A DNA stretch of 64,000 bases from Bifidobacterium erythrocebi (GTDB taxonomy: Bacteria; Actinomycetota; Actinomycetes; Actinomycetales; Bifidobacteriaceae). The position numbers were made by a program, and so were the translations under genes. A model generated the notes under the pieces. It made no database searches and was not told the origin of the DNA. It saw nothing but the letters and a program-made list of their open reading frames with translations. How positions within the stretch are numbered: position 1 is the first letter of the stretch; the number at the start of each line of letters is the position of its first letter. The DNA lies in contig NZ_JAAIIF010000009.1 of NCBI RefSeq assembly GCF_012932675.1, positions 124,001 through 188,000 on the forward strand. Direction: 5' to 3'. Shown piece after piece: positions 37,497 to 45,765 of the stretch.

Positions 37497-38105
37497 TCAC
37501 AGCGTCTGCACCGTATCGCAGTATTTGCATTGCACGGTCATGCCAGTACGTCCCGAAAGCGGGGCTCTGCACCCAATGCATTTTGCGGTGACGACTGTTC
37601 TAACAGGCGCATTCCGTTGACTTGTATTCGGTCCGGTGAAAGTCGTTTTGACCACATCGAACGTGTCCTTCAAGGCACCGGCCAGCATTTCGACTCCTGG
37701 TACGCTCCTGCGCAAAGCCGTGGCTTCGGAGGATTTCGTTCCCGTCACTGCCATACTGATTGCATCCAGCCATGCGGCAGTCAGCTTACGGCTCACGTTT
37801 TTCTCCGGGCTGCGGAAAACGAAGGATACTTCTTCATCAGCCGGGTAAAGCTTGAAGCTGGTTTCATAATCGGAAGGTTGGCAATCCACTCGAATCTCAT
37901 CTTTCTGCGTTGCCAGCTCATTCAACGGGTATGACAGGCATGAAAGGTCTTCTCCCGTCCGTCTTCTGCTGCTCCATTCGTATACCAAGCGCATATTGGT
38001 GAGCATCAGTCTCGTTTTGTTCTGCTCACCATCAACGTTCTTGCAGAATGCGCAATGGCTGGTGAGCGTTACTGTCTCATTGGGAAATGGGATATATCCG
38101 GGCAT
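37497..38105 (-). CDS. PH/GRAM-like protein with C-terminal zinc ribbon
   Basis: About 202 residues. The N-terminal half has an unusual early Cys pair (SHCAFCKN) and a GRAM/PH-like pattern (RLMLTNMRLVYEWSS) found in short membrane- or lipid-contacting domains; the C-terminus is a zinc ribbon (AKCIGCRAPLSGRTGMTVQCKYCDTVQTL). The ATG at 38105 has GAGGTGAG upstream at good distance; a GTG at 38117 is less likely. It starts just after the DUF4839 gene, whose stop overlaps its ribosome site, so both are co-translated. Domain class is inferred from patterns only; function unknown. Confidence 0.72.
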   Translation of the reverse strand: MPGYIPFPNETVTLTSHCAFCKNVDGEQNKTRLMLTNMRLVYEWSSRRRTGEDLSCLSYPLNELATQKDEIRVDCQPSDYETSFKLYPADEEVSFVFRSPEKNVSRKLTAAWLDAISMAVTGTKSSEATALRRSVPGVEMLAGALKDTFDVVKTTFTGPNTSQRNAPVRTVVTAKCIGCRAPLSGRTGMTVQCKYCDTVQTL

Positions 38106-38113
38106 GGTTTTTC

Positions 38114-39436
38114 TCACCTCATCGTGATGGAGACAGGGCTCAGTTCAAGCAGACAGGATGCGGAGTCATAGCTTTCGATTTCAGCGACGACATGAATGTT
38201 GAGCCCTTCGGTAAGCGAACTCGGGACATTATCGCCAGTCAGGTGAAGATCGTAATAATTCACATCGCTGAAATGGAAGTTCGGCCCACGTGTACTTCCC
38301 GTGTTCCCGGCAAGAATCAGGTAATCGAACCTCGTCTTATACGAGCCGTGCGGCAATACCGATGCCGTATAGCCGTCGAATTCAATATTGCGTCCCTGAT
38401 ACTTACCGGCAAAATTCTCGATGGCCTGGCCGGAATCACCGCCTGCAAGTATCTGGGCGAATTCCTGGTTGTTCTGCGTCGTGATATTTTCCTCAGCGAC
38501 TTGCGACGCATTGTCCTTACTACCGGACGAGTTGGATGGTTCGGAAGAGTCATCCTCCGTATCGTCTGTTTCCGCCTTCGCCTTCTCTTGAGTTGCGGAA
38601 TCACTGTCGTCCGAATCACTGTCGTCCGATGACGATTCGCCGCTTGTTGAGTACGAATGGTATCTGATAACGATTCGTGCGTCCGGACTGAATTTCTGGC
38701 GGGAACTATAGCTTGTGCTTCCATTGACCGACACCGTCTTGACATCCCCATCCTTATGAAGGAATCCGGTAATCAAGTCGCCAAGGCCTTCGGTCTCTAT
38801 ATTGGTGAATCCCGCGGATTCCAGTCTTGTGACCACATCCTTATAGTTTTCGCCTTCGAATCCGGACGAGGACTCCGGAATCGCCACTTTTCCATCGTTG
38901 ACCGTTTTAGATGAAGCACCGCACGAGGTGATGCCACAGATAAGGCCTATGACGATGAAGAACGCAATAACGCCCACGAGAATTTTCGTGGTAAGAGACG
39001 CTTCGGAGACGCGCTGCGCCAGCTCGGAGACAACGGGCACAGACCCACTTCCATGCTTCGCCTCTTTCCTTACGTCCGCTCTTCGCGATGCCGTTTGGCG
39101 CTCATGGTCTATTTGCACCGAGGTCATGCCGATCTGCGCCTGGTAATCCCGAAGAAAATCGCCAAGACGTCGTACAGCACGATTCGCATCCCGACAATCC
39201 GACGTTACCTTGACCTCACATTCGGATTCGGTTTTCTCGTGGATCACCGCAACAAGATCGACGTCGTCGAAGGAGCTGAACGAAATCGAGCGTTCTTCGT
39301 CATTCCAACGGCGCATCATGAACATCGCGCTGCAGGAAAGCATGTTTTTCAGCACGTCATAGGCCTGATTAGCCGACAGAGTCAGCTGCATTGTCTGATT
39401 GATATTCGACGGCCGCGACTCGTTTCCCCCAGTCAT
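38114..39436 (-). CDS. Membrane protein with PASTA-like and DUF4839 domains
   Basis: 440 residues. A cytoplasmic N-terminal domain (about 1-125), one membrane helix (ILVGVIAFFIVIGLICGI, about 152-169), a PASTA-like repeat (IPESSSGFEGENYKDVVTRLESAGF), a long acidic Ser/Asp linker (about 265-305, DSDD repeats), and a C-terminal DUF4839 domain (NQEFAQILAGGDSGQAIENFAGKYQGRNIEFDGY...). PASTA domains often bind peptidoglycan or muropeptides, so an envelope-sensing role is plausible. The cytoplasmic domain has no recognised signalling motif. AGAGGGAGAAG precedes the ATG. Confidence 0.82.
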   Translation of the reverse strand: MTGGNESRPSNINQTMQLTLSANQAYDVLKNMLSCSAMFMMRRWNDEERSISFSSFDDVDLVAVIHEKTESECEVKVTSDCRDANRAVRRLGDFLRDYQAQIGMTSVQIDHERQTASRRADVRKEAKHGSGSVPVVSELAQRVSEASLTTKILVGVIAFFIVIGLICGITSCGASSKTVNDGKVAIPESSSGFEGENYKDVVTRLESAGFTNIETEGLGDLITGFLHKDGDVKTVSVNGSTSYSSRQKFSPDARIVIRYHSYSTSGESSSDDSDSDDSDSATQEKAKAETDDTEDDSSEPSNSSGSKDNASQVAEENITTQNNQEFAQILAGGDSGQAIENFAGKYQGRNIEFDGYTASVLPHGSYKTRFDYLILAGNTGSTRGPNFHFSDVNYYDLHLTGDNVPSSLTEGLNIHVVAEIESYDSASCLLELSPVSITMR

Positions 39437-39478
39437 GTTCTTCTCCCTCTCTTAGATGAAACATTGGAAAATAAACAG

Positions 39479-39571
39479 CTACGCCGTTGTTTCGCAAAAC
39501 GTGTTCTTGGTGTTCATCGAATCGGCATGAAACCTGCAAATCATTGCCTTCGGTTCGTCATCGAACGTCAT
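39479..39571 (-). CDS. Possible 30-residue microprotein
   Basis: Starts at an ATG preceded by AAAGGAA at ideal distance and overlaps the end of the next upstream small frame by 14 bases. The peptide (MTFDDEPKAMICRFHADS...) has two Cys and no membrane helix. It lies 42 bases before the DUF4839 gene. Evidence is only the ribosome site and position in the operon. Confidence 0.4.
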   Translation of the reverse strand: MTFDDEPKAMICRFHADSMNTKNTFCETTA

Positions 39572-39731
39572 TGTCGTTTCCTTTCTTGTGGGAGTTCTCG
39601 CCGCGGCGATGTCCGCTCTGTGCCTCGTTGCATTCATCGGGGCGATTCGTCTCGGCCGGTGTGGTGTTCTTTGCCACCTCGTCGAATATGCGCACGCCAT
39701 GCAGAATCGTGTTTGCCAATTGCGCGAACAT
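39558..39731 (-). CDS. Possible 57-residue small protein, first gene of the envelope operon
   Basis: ATG at 39731 with AAGGAAG about 8 bases upstream. The N-terminal half is amphipathic/hydrophobic (MFAQLANTILHGVRIFDEVAKN), the rest is polar with a charged tail (RRGENSHKKGNDND). No family recognised. Its position directly downstream of the divergent promoter and just ahead of the 30-residue frame and DUF4839 suggests it is the leader gene of the operon. It could be a small regulator or antitoxin-like partner (speculative). Confidence 0.5.
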   Translation of the reverse strand: MFAQLANTILHGVRIFDEVAKNTTPAETNRPDECNEAQSGHRRGENSHKKGNDNDVR

Positions 39732-39951
39732 GATGGTGCTTCCTTTCTGACGGCGCTCCATATAAGAAACGACTGACTTTCAGCCATTCCAAGACCGTGA
39801 ATCGGTCTCGTTGCGGAACCCGTCATCAGGGGGCGTGATTTTTTCGCGTGCGGCTTCTCCCTTCTTTCACAAGACGCGAAAACACGGTGTCGAACCCCAC
39901 AGCAGATGAGTTCTCTCCTTTGGTGTCTATCCTCTTTCATCCCTGCTATGG

Positions 39952-39976
39952 CGTCAATGACGTAACATGTTATAAT
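39952..39976. promoter_or_regulatory. Tandem palindromes and -10 box in the divergent promoter
   Basis: CGTCA-A-TGACG (39952-39962) is followed at once by TAACATGTTA (39963-39972), which overlaps a perfect TATAAT (39971-39976) for the plus-strand regulator gene. The region separates the XRE regulator from the opposite operon and is a likely operator. Confidence 0.55.
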
Positions 39977-40000
39977 TCACTCGTATTTTGAAGGGGGTTT

Positions 40001-40016
40001 ATACCATGAGTGGTAT
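40001..40016. promoter_or_regulatory. Inverted repeat over the XRE regulator start codon
   Basis: ATACC-N6-GGTAT spans the ATG at 40006. It could be an autoregulatory operator or block translation by a small hairpin. Confidence 0.35.
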
Positions 40017-40785
40017 ATCTGCACGAAGCAGCGCTTGCTGGAGAACACGGCTGAAACAGTGCATGGACGAGCGAGGGCTTACACAGTTGGATTTCGTACG
40101 CGCACTCAATCGGCAGTACTTCACGAAATTCCATCAGAAGGATGTCAGCAGATGGCTGAACACTGGTAACCGCACCTCATCGGGCGAAATCGGATTTCCC
40201 AAATACGAAACCATGGCGACCATCGCCGACTTCTTCGGCGTGGACGTTGGCTATCTGACCGGAGAAACGGATGAGAAAACCTATGCCATGAGCCATGCCT
40301 GCGCATTCACCGGGCTAAGCAGCAGCTCCATCGCCGCCATTCAGTCCTGGATCGATACACCAGTAGAACAATCCCCTGGCACCGAGCCGGCAGACAACAA
40401 TTCCCAGCAAGACGATGGCGCTTCCAAGCAATCCCAAACAAATAGCAACATCAGTAGCGCCAGCAACGCGCCAACGGATAGCTCAGCGACAAATGACGCG
40501 GAACACGGCAACGACCCGATGCACGAATACCGCGCCGCCACCATCAATCGTCTTCTATCATCGCCGAAATTCCCCGAACTCGCGTCCAAGCTGCTGACCT
40601 TGCAGGAGATGTCATCGATATGGAACAGTAATCCACAGAAATTCGAAGGCATCCTTGGCTCCCTCGCCAACGACAACGACCTGCCGGACGATCTGGCTTT
40701 GCAACTATTGCTCGGGGCTTTCTACGGTATGGCGAGTGAAAGCTTCTCCTCACTGTTGCACGACGCATACCCCATGCCGGAATAG
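40006..40785 (+). CDS. XRE-family helix-turn-helix regulator
   Basis: 259 residues. The N-terminal XRE-type HTH (about 12-80: WRTRLKQCMDERGLTQLDFVRAL ... KDVSRWLNTG ... YETMATIADFFGVDVGYLTGETDE) is followed by an Asn/Ser/Gln-rich linker (about 125-165) and a helical C-terminal domain that may bind a ligand or mediate dimerisation. The ATG at 40006 is chosen for GAAGGGGG upstream. It is divergent from the microprotein/DUF4839/SPFH operon, so it probably controls that operon (inferred). No S24 protease site is seen, so it is not a LexA/CI-type cleavable repressor. Confidence 0.85.
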   Translation: MSGISARSSACWRTRLKQCMDERGLTQLDFVRALNRQYFTKFHQKDVSRWLNTGNRTSSGEIGFPKYETMATIADFFGVDVGYLTGETDEKTYAMSHACAFTGLSSSSIAAIQSWIDTPVEQSPGTEPADNNSQQDDGASKQSQTNSNISSASNAPTDSSATNDAEHGNDPMHEYRAATINRLLSSPKFPELASKLLTLQEMSSIWNSNPQKFEGILGSLANDNDLPDDLALQLLLGAFYGMASESFSSLLHDAYPMPE

Positions 40786-40837
40786 CCACGACCAGACGCT
40801 CACATTCTTCGCCGCTTCACCCCTCGCCCACCTCACA

Positions 40838-41065
40838 TCAGGCGGGCATGTAGCCGTCCGCCACATCGATGGGGGCGTTGGCCTTGGCCACGGCTTCTTC
40901 GTTGGCACGGGCCGTCTGCTCGATTACGGCGTCGTAGCCCGTCAGCGCCGCGAATGGCATGAACTGCGCGGCTCTGGACTGCAACGGCATGCGGGCATGA
41001 CGGCGGGATTGATGATGCGGCAGGTCGATGATGTCGTCGTAATCATGCGTTTCCGTAAGTGCCAT
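40838..41065 (-). CDS. YolD-like small protein of the Y-family polymerase operon
   Basis: 75 residues with the family core DDIIDLPHHQSRRHARMPLQSRAAQFMPFAALTGYDAVI, conserved in small proteins encoded next to ImpB/UmuC-type polymerases in Gram-positives. It lies 62 bases downstream of the polymerase gene on the same strand, and GGGAGG lies before its ATG. Probably co-expressed from the SOS promoter at 42.85 kb. It is thought to be an accessory of the polymerase; the mechanism is unknown. Confidence 0.82.
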   Translation of the reverse strand: MALTETHDYDDIIDLPHHQSRRHARMPLQSRAAQFMPFAALTGYDAVIEQTARANEEAVAKANAPIDVADGYMPA

Positions 41066-41127
41066 AGGTCATGCCTCCCGATTCCGGCCGTTGTTCCCCG
41101 ATACTGTCGCCTTCCGAACAGAACCGC

Positions 41128-42777
41128 TCATGCGGCATGCCCTCCGATCTGATGATTGCGCTGCTGACCGGTGGCTCCGTCGAACATATCCATGGCCTTG
41201 ATCACCGCGTTCTTGCCGAATTTCCGCTTGATATCCAGCAACGCCCGTTGCACGTTCTGCTCAGCCTGTTCGCTCACGCCGCCCGAGTCGCCGGAGTCAT
41301 CCGAACCAGCCGAACCACCCGAACCGTCCAAGTCAACCGAACCAGACGAGCCAGCCACGCCATCACGCTCATCCTCAACAGCCGCGAACAGATCAGGCTG
41401 CTCATAGCGCGCAACGGCGGCCAGGTCCTTTGGCGTCGCCAAATCGACCGCCACCACATTGAGACTGCGCACCAGCAAACGCGGATCGACCAACCGGGCG
41501 AACAGCCCATCCACCGCAGCACGGATTCTGGAAGCCAATGACGTGAAACCACCCAAATCAGCCGACCCGGAAACAGGTTTGGGCACGCGACGCCCATACC
41601 TGTCCAAGCTGACCGGCCCCGCATACGACGCCGACGCATTGGCCGCCGCACGCTTCAACTCATCAGGTGCGCACGCATCCACACGCCCCGGATCCAGGCT
41701 CCCCGCGTCGTAGCCGACCATCAACGCCACCTTGTCGGTCACCAATCCCTTATCGACCAGGTCCAACGCAAGCTCGTCCGCCATCTCCTTCACGATCAGA
41801 CGAGCCGTGCCGAACGTGGCGGCGCTGGTCATCACCTGACCGACGCTCGTACTGTGCCCGGCGGGCTTATACGCCTTGATATCGGCGATGGTGCACGGCT
41901 CCCACCCCCACGCGTGGTCGATGAGCAGTTCCGCGTTCACACCGAACAGCCGGTACAGCAGCTCCTCGTTGTAATAATCGGAGGCCCGCCCGAGCGAGCA
42001 CCGTGCGATATCGCCCATGGTCATGAGCCCGTGGGCCTCCAGCTTGTTCGCATATCCGCGCCCGACCCGCCAGAAATCGGTCAAGGGCCTGTGCCCCCAC
42101 AGCAACCTCCGATACGACATCTCGTCAAGCTGCGCGATACGCACTCCCTCGGCATCGGCGGGAATATGCTTGGCCACAATATCCATGGCAACCTTCGCCA
42201 AATACATATTGGTACCGATGCCCGCAGTCGCGGTAATACCCGTCTCGCTATAGATCGCACGCACAATGTCCCGCGCAAGATCATGCGGCGTCTTGCCATA
42301 TGCACGCAAATAACGCGTGGCATCCATGAACACCTCGTCAATGGAATACACATGGATGTCCTCGGCAGAGGCATATCGCAAGTAAATGCCATATATCTTC
42401 CCGCTCACGCTCAGATAATGCGACATCCTCGGCTTGGCGATATACACATCTACAGCCAGACCGGGATCGGCCTCGACCTCATCGGCGTAATACGATTTGC
42501 CATGGAACCGACGCCCCGGGGCCCGCAACTGCCGCTCGGCATTGATCTGCCTCAGCTTTTCCTTGACCTCGAACAAACGCGCGCGACCAGGCAACCCATA
42601 GGCCTTCAACGACGGAGACACCGCAAGACAGATGGTCTTGTCGGTACGCGATTCATCGGCAACGACCAGATGCGTGCGCAGCGGGTCGAATCCCAATTCC
42701 ACGCATTCGGACGACGCATAGAAGGATTTCAGATCAATGGCGATATACGTACGTTCCGCACCGACGCCAACGCCCAT
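41128..42777 (-). CDS. Y-family DNA polymerase (UmuC/UvrX-like), SOS-regulated
   Basis: 549 residues starting at the ATG at 42777, which has an excellent AAAGGGGG site; the frame runs further upstream without protein-like content. Translesion polymerase motifs: AIDLKSFYASSECVE (first catalytic Asp), VYSIDEVFMDAT (catalytic Asp-Glu), GIGTNMYLAKVAMD (thumb helix-hairpin-helix region). The C-terminal part has a repetitive Ser/Gly/Asp linker (encoded at about 41,280-41,360) before the conserved ALLDIKRKFGKNAVIKAMDM tail. An exact SOS box upstream places it under LexA. Likely error-prone bypass of lesions. Confidence 0.93.
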   Translation of the reverse strand: MGVGVGAERTYIAIDLKSFYASSECVELGFDPLRTHLVVADESRTDKTICLAVSPSLKAYGLPGRARLFEVKEKLRQINAERQLRAPGRRFHGKSYYADEVEADPGLAVDVYIAKPRMSHYLSVSGKIYGIYLRYASAEDIHVYSIDEVFMDATRYLRAYGKTPHDLARDIVRAIYSETGITATAGIGTNMYLAKVAMDIVAKHIPADAEGVRIAQLDEMSYRRLLWGHRPLTDFWRVGRGYANKLEAHGLMTMGDIARCSLGRASDYYNEELLYRLFGVNAELLIDHAWGWEPCTIADIKAYKPAGHSTSVGQVMTSAATFGTARLIVKEMADELALDLVDKGLVTDKVALMVGYDAGSLDPGRVDACAPDELKRAAANASASYAGPVSLDRYGRRVPKPVSGSADLGGFTSLASRIRAAVDGLFARLVDPRLLVRSLNVVAVDLATPKDLAAVARYEQPDLFAAVEDERDGVAGSSGSVDLDGSGGSAGSDDSGDSGGVSEQAEQNVQRALLDIKRKFGKNAVIKAMDMFDGATGQQRNHQIGGHAA

Positions 42778-42849
42778 ATACCACCCCCTTTGCGGCATCG
42801 CGATCAGTGCCGCAAACACACAGCACCCGCACTCCAACAGGTCTTCGAT

Positions 42850-42865
42850 TCGAACATCCGTTCGA
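42850..42865. promoter_or_regulatory. SOS (LexA) box of the Y-family polymerase operon
   Basis: TCGAACATCCGTTCGA (16 bases) contains an exact GAAC-N4-GTTC with one more symmetrical base pair on each side, stronger than any single lexA-promoter box here. It lies 72 bases upstream of the polymerase start codon. Confidence 0.85.
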
Positions 42866-42987
42866 TTGCCCTCTATCATACACGCCCTGTCGGCTCAACG
42901 AGACGCGATATGCGAATGTAGCCGCCGCTTGATAGGGTTAACGCGGTAGAAATCCCCTGTCTCCACAGTTTCGGAAGGAGCTTTGGC

Positions 42988-44493
42988 GTGTCAGCAGAAC
43001 TCGAAGACATCCACGAGGAATGCGGTATTTTCGGCGTCTGGGGGCATCCCGACGCCGCCAGACTCACTTATTTCGGCTTACACGCTTTGCAGCATCGCGG
43101 GCAGGAAGGTGCCGGCATCGTCTCGAATGACGACGGCCACCTGCTCGGTCATCGCGGCAAAGGACTGCTCACCCAGGTGTTCAGCGACGAACGCGAGATC
43201 CAGCGTCTCAAGGGAAGCCACGCCATCGGCCACGTGCGTTACGCCACCGCAGGTTCCGGCGGCAGCGACAACATCCAGCCGTTCATCTTCCGTTTCCATG
43301 ACGGCGACATGGCCCTGTGTCACAACGGCAATCTGACCAACTGCATCTCTCTGCGCCGCAAGCTCGAAGACGAGGGCGCGATCTTCCATTCGAATTCCGA
43401 TACCGAAGTGCTGATGCACCTCATCCGCCGCTCCAGCAAGCCCACGTTCATGGACAAGCTCAAGGAAGCGCTCAATACCGTGCACGGCGGCTTCGCCTAC
43501 CTGATCATGACCGAACATGCCATGATCGGCGCGCTTGACCCGAACGGTTTCCGCCCGCTGTCCCTTGGCAAGATGACCAACGGCGCCTACGTGCTCGCTT
43601 CCGAGACCTGCGCGCTCGACACCGTCGGCGCCGAACTGGTGCGCGACATCCGCCCGGGCGAGATCGTGGTCGTGGACGACAGCGGCTACCACATCGACCG
43701 CTACACCGACCAGACCCAGCTGGCCATCTGCTCGATGGAATTCATCTACTTCGCACGCCCCGACTCCAATATCTACGGTGTGAACGTGCATTCCGCCCGC
43801 AAGCGCATGGGCGCACGGCTGGCCCAGGAATCCCCCGTCGACGCCGATATGGTCATCGCCGTGCCGAACTCCTCCCTGTCCGCGGCATCCGGCTACTCCG
43901 AAGAGGCCGGCCTGCCGAACGAAATGGGTCTGATCAAGAACCAGTACGTGGCACGTACCTTCATCCAACCCACGCAGGAGCTGCGAGAACAAGGCGTGCG
44001 CATGAAGCTGTCCGCTGTGCGCGGTGTGGTCAAGGGCAAGCGCGTGGTCGTCATCGACGATTCCATCGTGCGCGGCACCACCTCGAAGCGCATCGTGCAG
44101 ATGCTCAAGGAGGCCGGAGCGGCCGAAGTGCATATGCGCATCAGCTCCCCGCCGCTGAAGTACCCGTGCTTCTACGGCATCGACATCTCCACCACCAAGG
44201 AGCTGATCGCGGCCGAGAAGTCCGTCGACGAGATCCGCGACTACATCGGTGCGGATTCGCTCGCGTTCCTGTCGCTCGACGGCTTGGTCGAGTCGATCGG
44301 CCTTGGTGCCGACGCCCCTTACGGCGGTCTGTGCGTCGCGTACTTCAACGGCGACTACCCCACGGCCCTGGACGACTACGAAGCGGACTTCCTCAAGTCC
44401 CTCGCCCCCGAGGATCGTGTGCGTCTGCCCGAATTCGCGCTCTACAAGAGCAAGTACGAGGGCAACGAATACCAGGCCCTTCCCCAGGCCTAG
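42988..44493 (+). CDS. purF: Amidophosphoribosyltransferase PurF
   Basis: First committed step of purine synthesis: PRPP plus glutamine to phosphoribosylamine. 501 residues; the GTG start at 42988 has GGAAGGAG upstream. An 11-residue propeptide precedes the N-terminal nucleophile Cys12 ([10 protein letters not shown]), as in Bacillus-type PurF. Visible also are the Ntn-hydrolase GHVRYATAG, the type I PRTase motif [14 protein letters not shown], and the C-terminal [18 protein letters not shown] region. It is first in purF-purM-purD and divergent from the polymerase operon. Confidence 0.97.
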   Translation: MSAELEDIHEECGIFGVWGHPDAARLTYFGLHALQHRGQEGAGIVSNDDGHLLGHRGKGLLTQVFSDEREIQRLKGSHAIGHVRYATAGSGGSDNIQPFIFRFHDGDMALCHNGNLTNCISLRRKLEDEGAIFHSNSDTEVLMHLIRRSSKPTFMDKLKEALNTVHGGFAYLIMTEHAMIGALDPNGFRPLSLGKMTNGAYVLASETCALDTVGAELVRDIRPGEIVVVDDSGYHIDRYTDQTQLAICSMEFIYFARPDSNIYGVNVHSARKRMGARLAQESPVDADMVIAVPNSSLSAASGYSEEAGLPNEMGLIKNQYVARTFIQPTQELREQGVRMKLSAVRGVVKGKRVVVIDDSIVRGTTSKRIVQMLKEAGAAEVHMRISSPPLKYPCFYGIDISTTKELIAAEKSVDEIRDYIGADSLAFLSLDGLVESIGLGADAPYGGLCVAYFNGDYPTALDDYEADFLKSLAPEDRVRLPEFALYKSKYEGNEYQALPQA

Positions 44494-44570
44494 CAAGACC
44501 ACCCCGAACACTTCATTCCCAACAATCCCCAACAACCCAGCAATCCCACCTAAGCAATAGGAAGGCCAAA

Positions 44571-45605
44571 ATGCCAGAAGCATACGCAAACGCCGGCGTC
44601 AGCGTCGAAGCAGGTTACGAAGTCGTCAAGCGAATCAAATCCCATGTGGCACGCACCAACCGACCGGGCGTGGTCGGCGGCATCGGCGGTTTCGGCGGCC
44701 TGTTCGACCTCGCCTCCCTGGGCTACAAGGAGCCGGTGCTGATCTCCGGCACCGACGGCGTGGGCACCAAGCTGGTCGTCGCCAAGATGGCGAACAAGCA
44801 CAACACCATCGGCATCGACTGCGTGGCCATGTGCGTCAACGACATCGCGGCACAGGGCGCCGAACCGCTGTTCTTCCTGGATTACATCGCCTGCGGCAAG
44901 AACGATCCGGCCCTGCTTGAGCAGGTCGTGTCCGGTGTGGCGGACGGCTGCGTGCAGGCCGATTGCGGTCTGATCGGCGGCGAGACCGCGGAAATGCCCG
45001 GCATGTACGACGAGGACGAATACGATCTGGCTGGCTTCACCGTGGGCGTGGCCGAGAAGTCCGCCATCGTCGACGGCTCTACGATCGTCGACGGCGATGT
45101 GCTGATCGGCCTTCCCTCCACCGGCGTGCACTCCAACGGCTTCTCCCTGGTGCGCAAGGCCCTGTTCGAGCAGGCCGGCTACACCGTCGACACCCAGCTG
45201 GACGAGCTCGGCGGCGAAAAGCTCGGCGACGTGCTGCTCACCCCCACCAAGATCTATGTCAAGACGCTGTCCCCGCTGTTCAAGGCCGGCGTGGTCAAGG
45301 GCGTCGCGCACATCACCGGCGGCGGCTTCATCGAGAACATCCCGCGCATGATCCCCGACGGTCTGGCAGCGCACATCAACCTCGGCTCCTGGCCGATTCT
45401 GCCGATCTTCGACGTGCTGGAGAAGGCCGGCAAGATCGACCATATGGAGATGTTCAACATCTTCAACATGGGCATCGGCATGGTGCTGGCCGTCAGCGCC
45501 GAGAACGCCGACAAGACCATGAAGCTGCTCGAAGCCAACGGCGAGACCGCCTACGTGCTCGGCAACATCGTGAAGAACACCGGCACCGACGTGGAACTCG
45601 TGTGA
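44571..45605 (+). CDS. purM: AIR synthetase PurM
   Basis: ATP-dependent ring closure of FGAM to AIR. 344 residues, the usual size. It starts at the ATG at 44571 with AGGAAGG upstream, giving [19 protein letters not shown]. Motifs: [60 protein letters not shown] and the [10 protein letters not shown] stretch. The frame is open upstream only because it shadows purF. 77 bases after purF and co-oriented; an intrinsic terminator-like hairpin follows. Confidence 0.97.
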   Translation: MPEAYANAGVSVEAGYEVVKRIKSHVARTNRPGVVGGIGGFGGLFDLASLGYKEPVLISGTDGVGTKLVVAKMANKHNTIGIDCVAMCVNDIAAQGAEPLFFLDYIACGKNDPALLEQVVSGVADGCVQADCGLIGGETAEMPGMYDEDEYDLAGFTVGVAEKSAIVDGSTIVDGDVLIGLPSTGVHSNGFSLVRKALFEQAGYTVDTQLDELGGEKLGDVLLTPTKIYVKTLSPLFKAGVVKGVAHITGGGFIENIPRMIPDGLAAHINLGSWPILPIFDVLEKAGKIDHMEMFNIFNMGIGMVLAVSAENADKTMKLLEANGETAYVLGNIVKNTGTDVELV

Positions 45606-45610
45606 TACGC

Positions 45611-45647
45611 AAGTTAAGGCCTCCCCCTTGTGAGGAGGCCTTAACTT
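45611..45647 (+). terminator. Hairpin after purM
   Basis: 14-bp perfect stem AAGTTAAGGCCTCC (45611-45624) with 45634-45647 and a 9-nt loop, 5 bases after the purM stop. No T-run; it may be a partial terminator ahead of purD. Confidence 0.6.
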
Positions 45648-45765
45648 ATGCCGCTCATGCTGCTTATGTTGCCTGTGCCATGCGGGCACGGCAACGCAGC
45701 ATTCCAATCGCAAAAGCTCATTTCAATAATTTAAGATTTCACAGCAATTTCGAGGAGACAAGATT

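Noticed and set aside
39572-39940. Upstream part of a 153-codon minus frame ending at 39479
   Set aside because: Overlaps the better-supported 57-residue frame and has no ribosome site at its start; only the final 30 codons have one.
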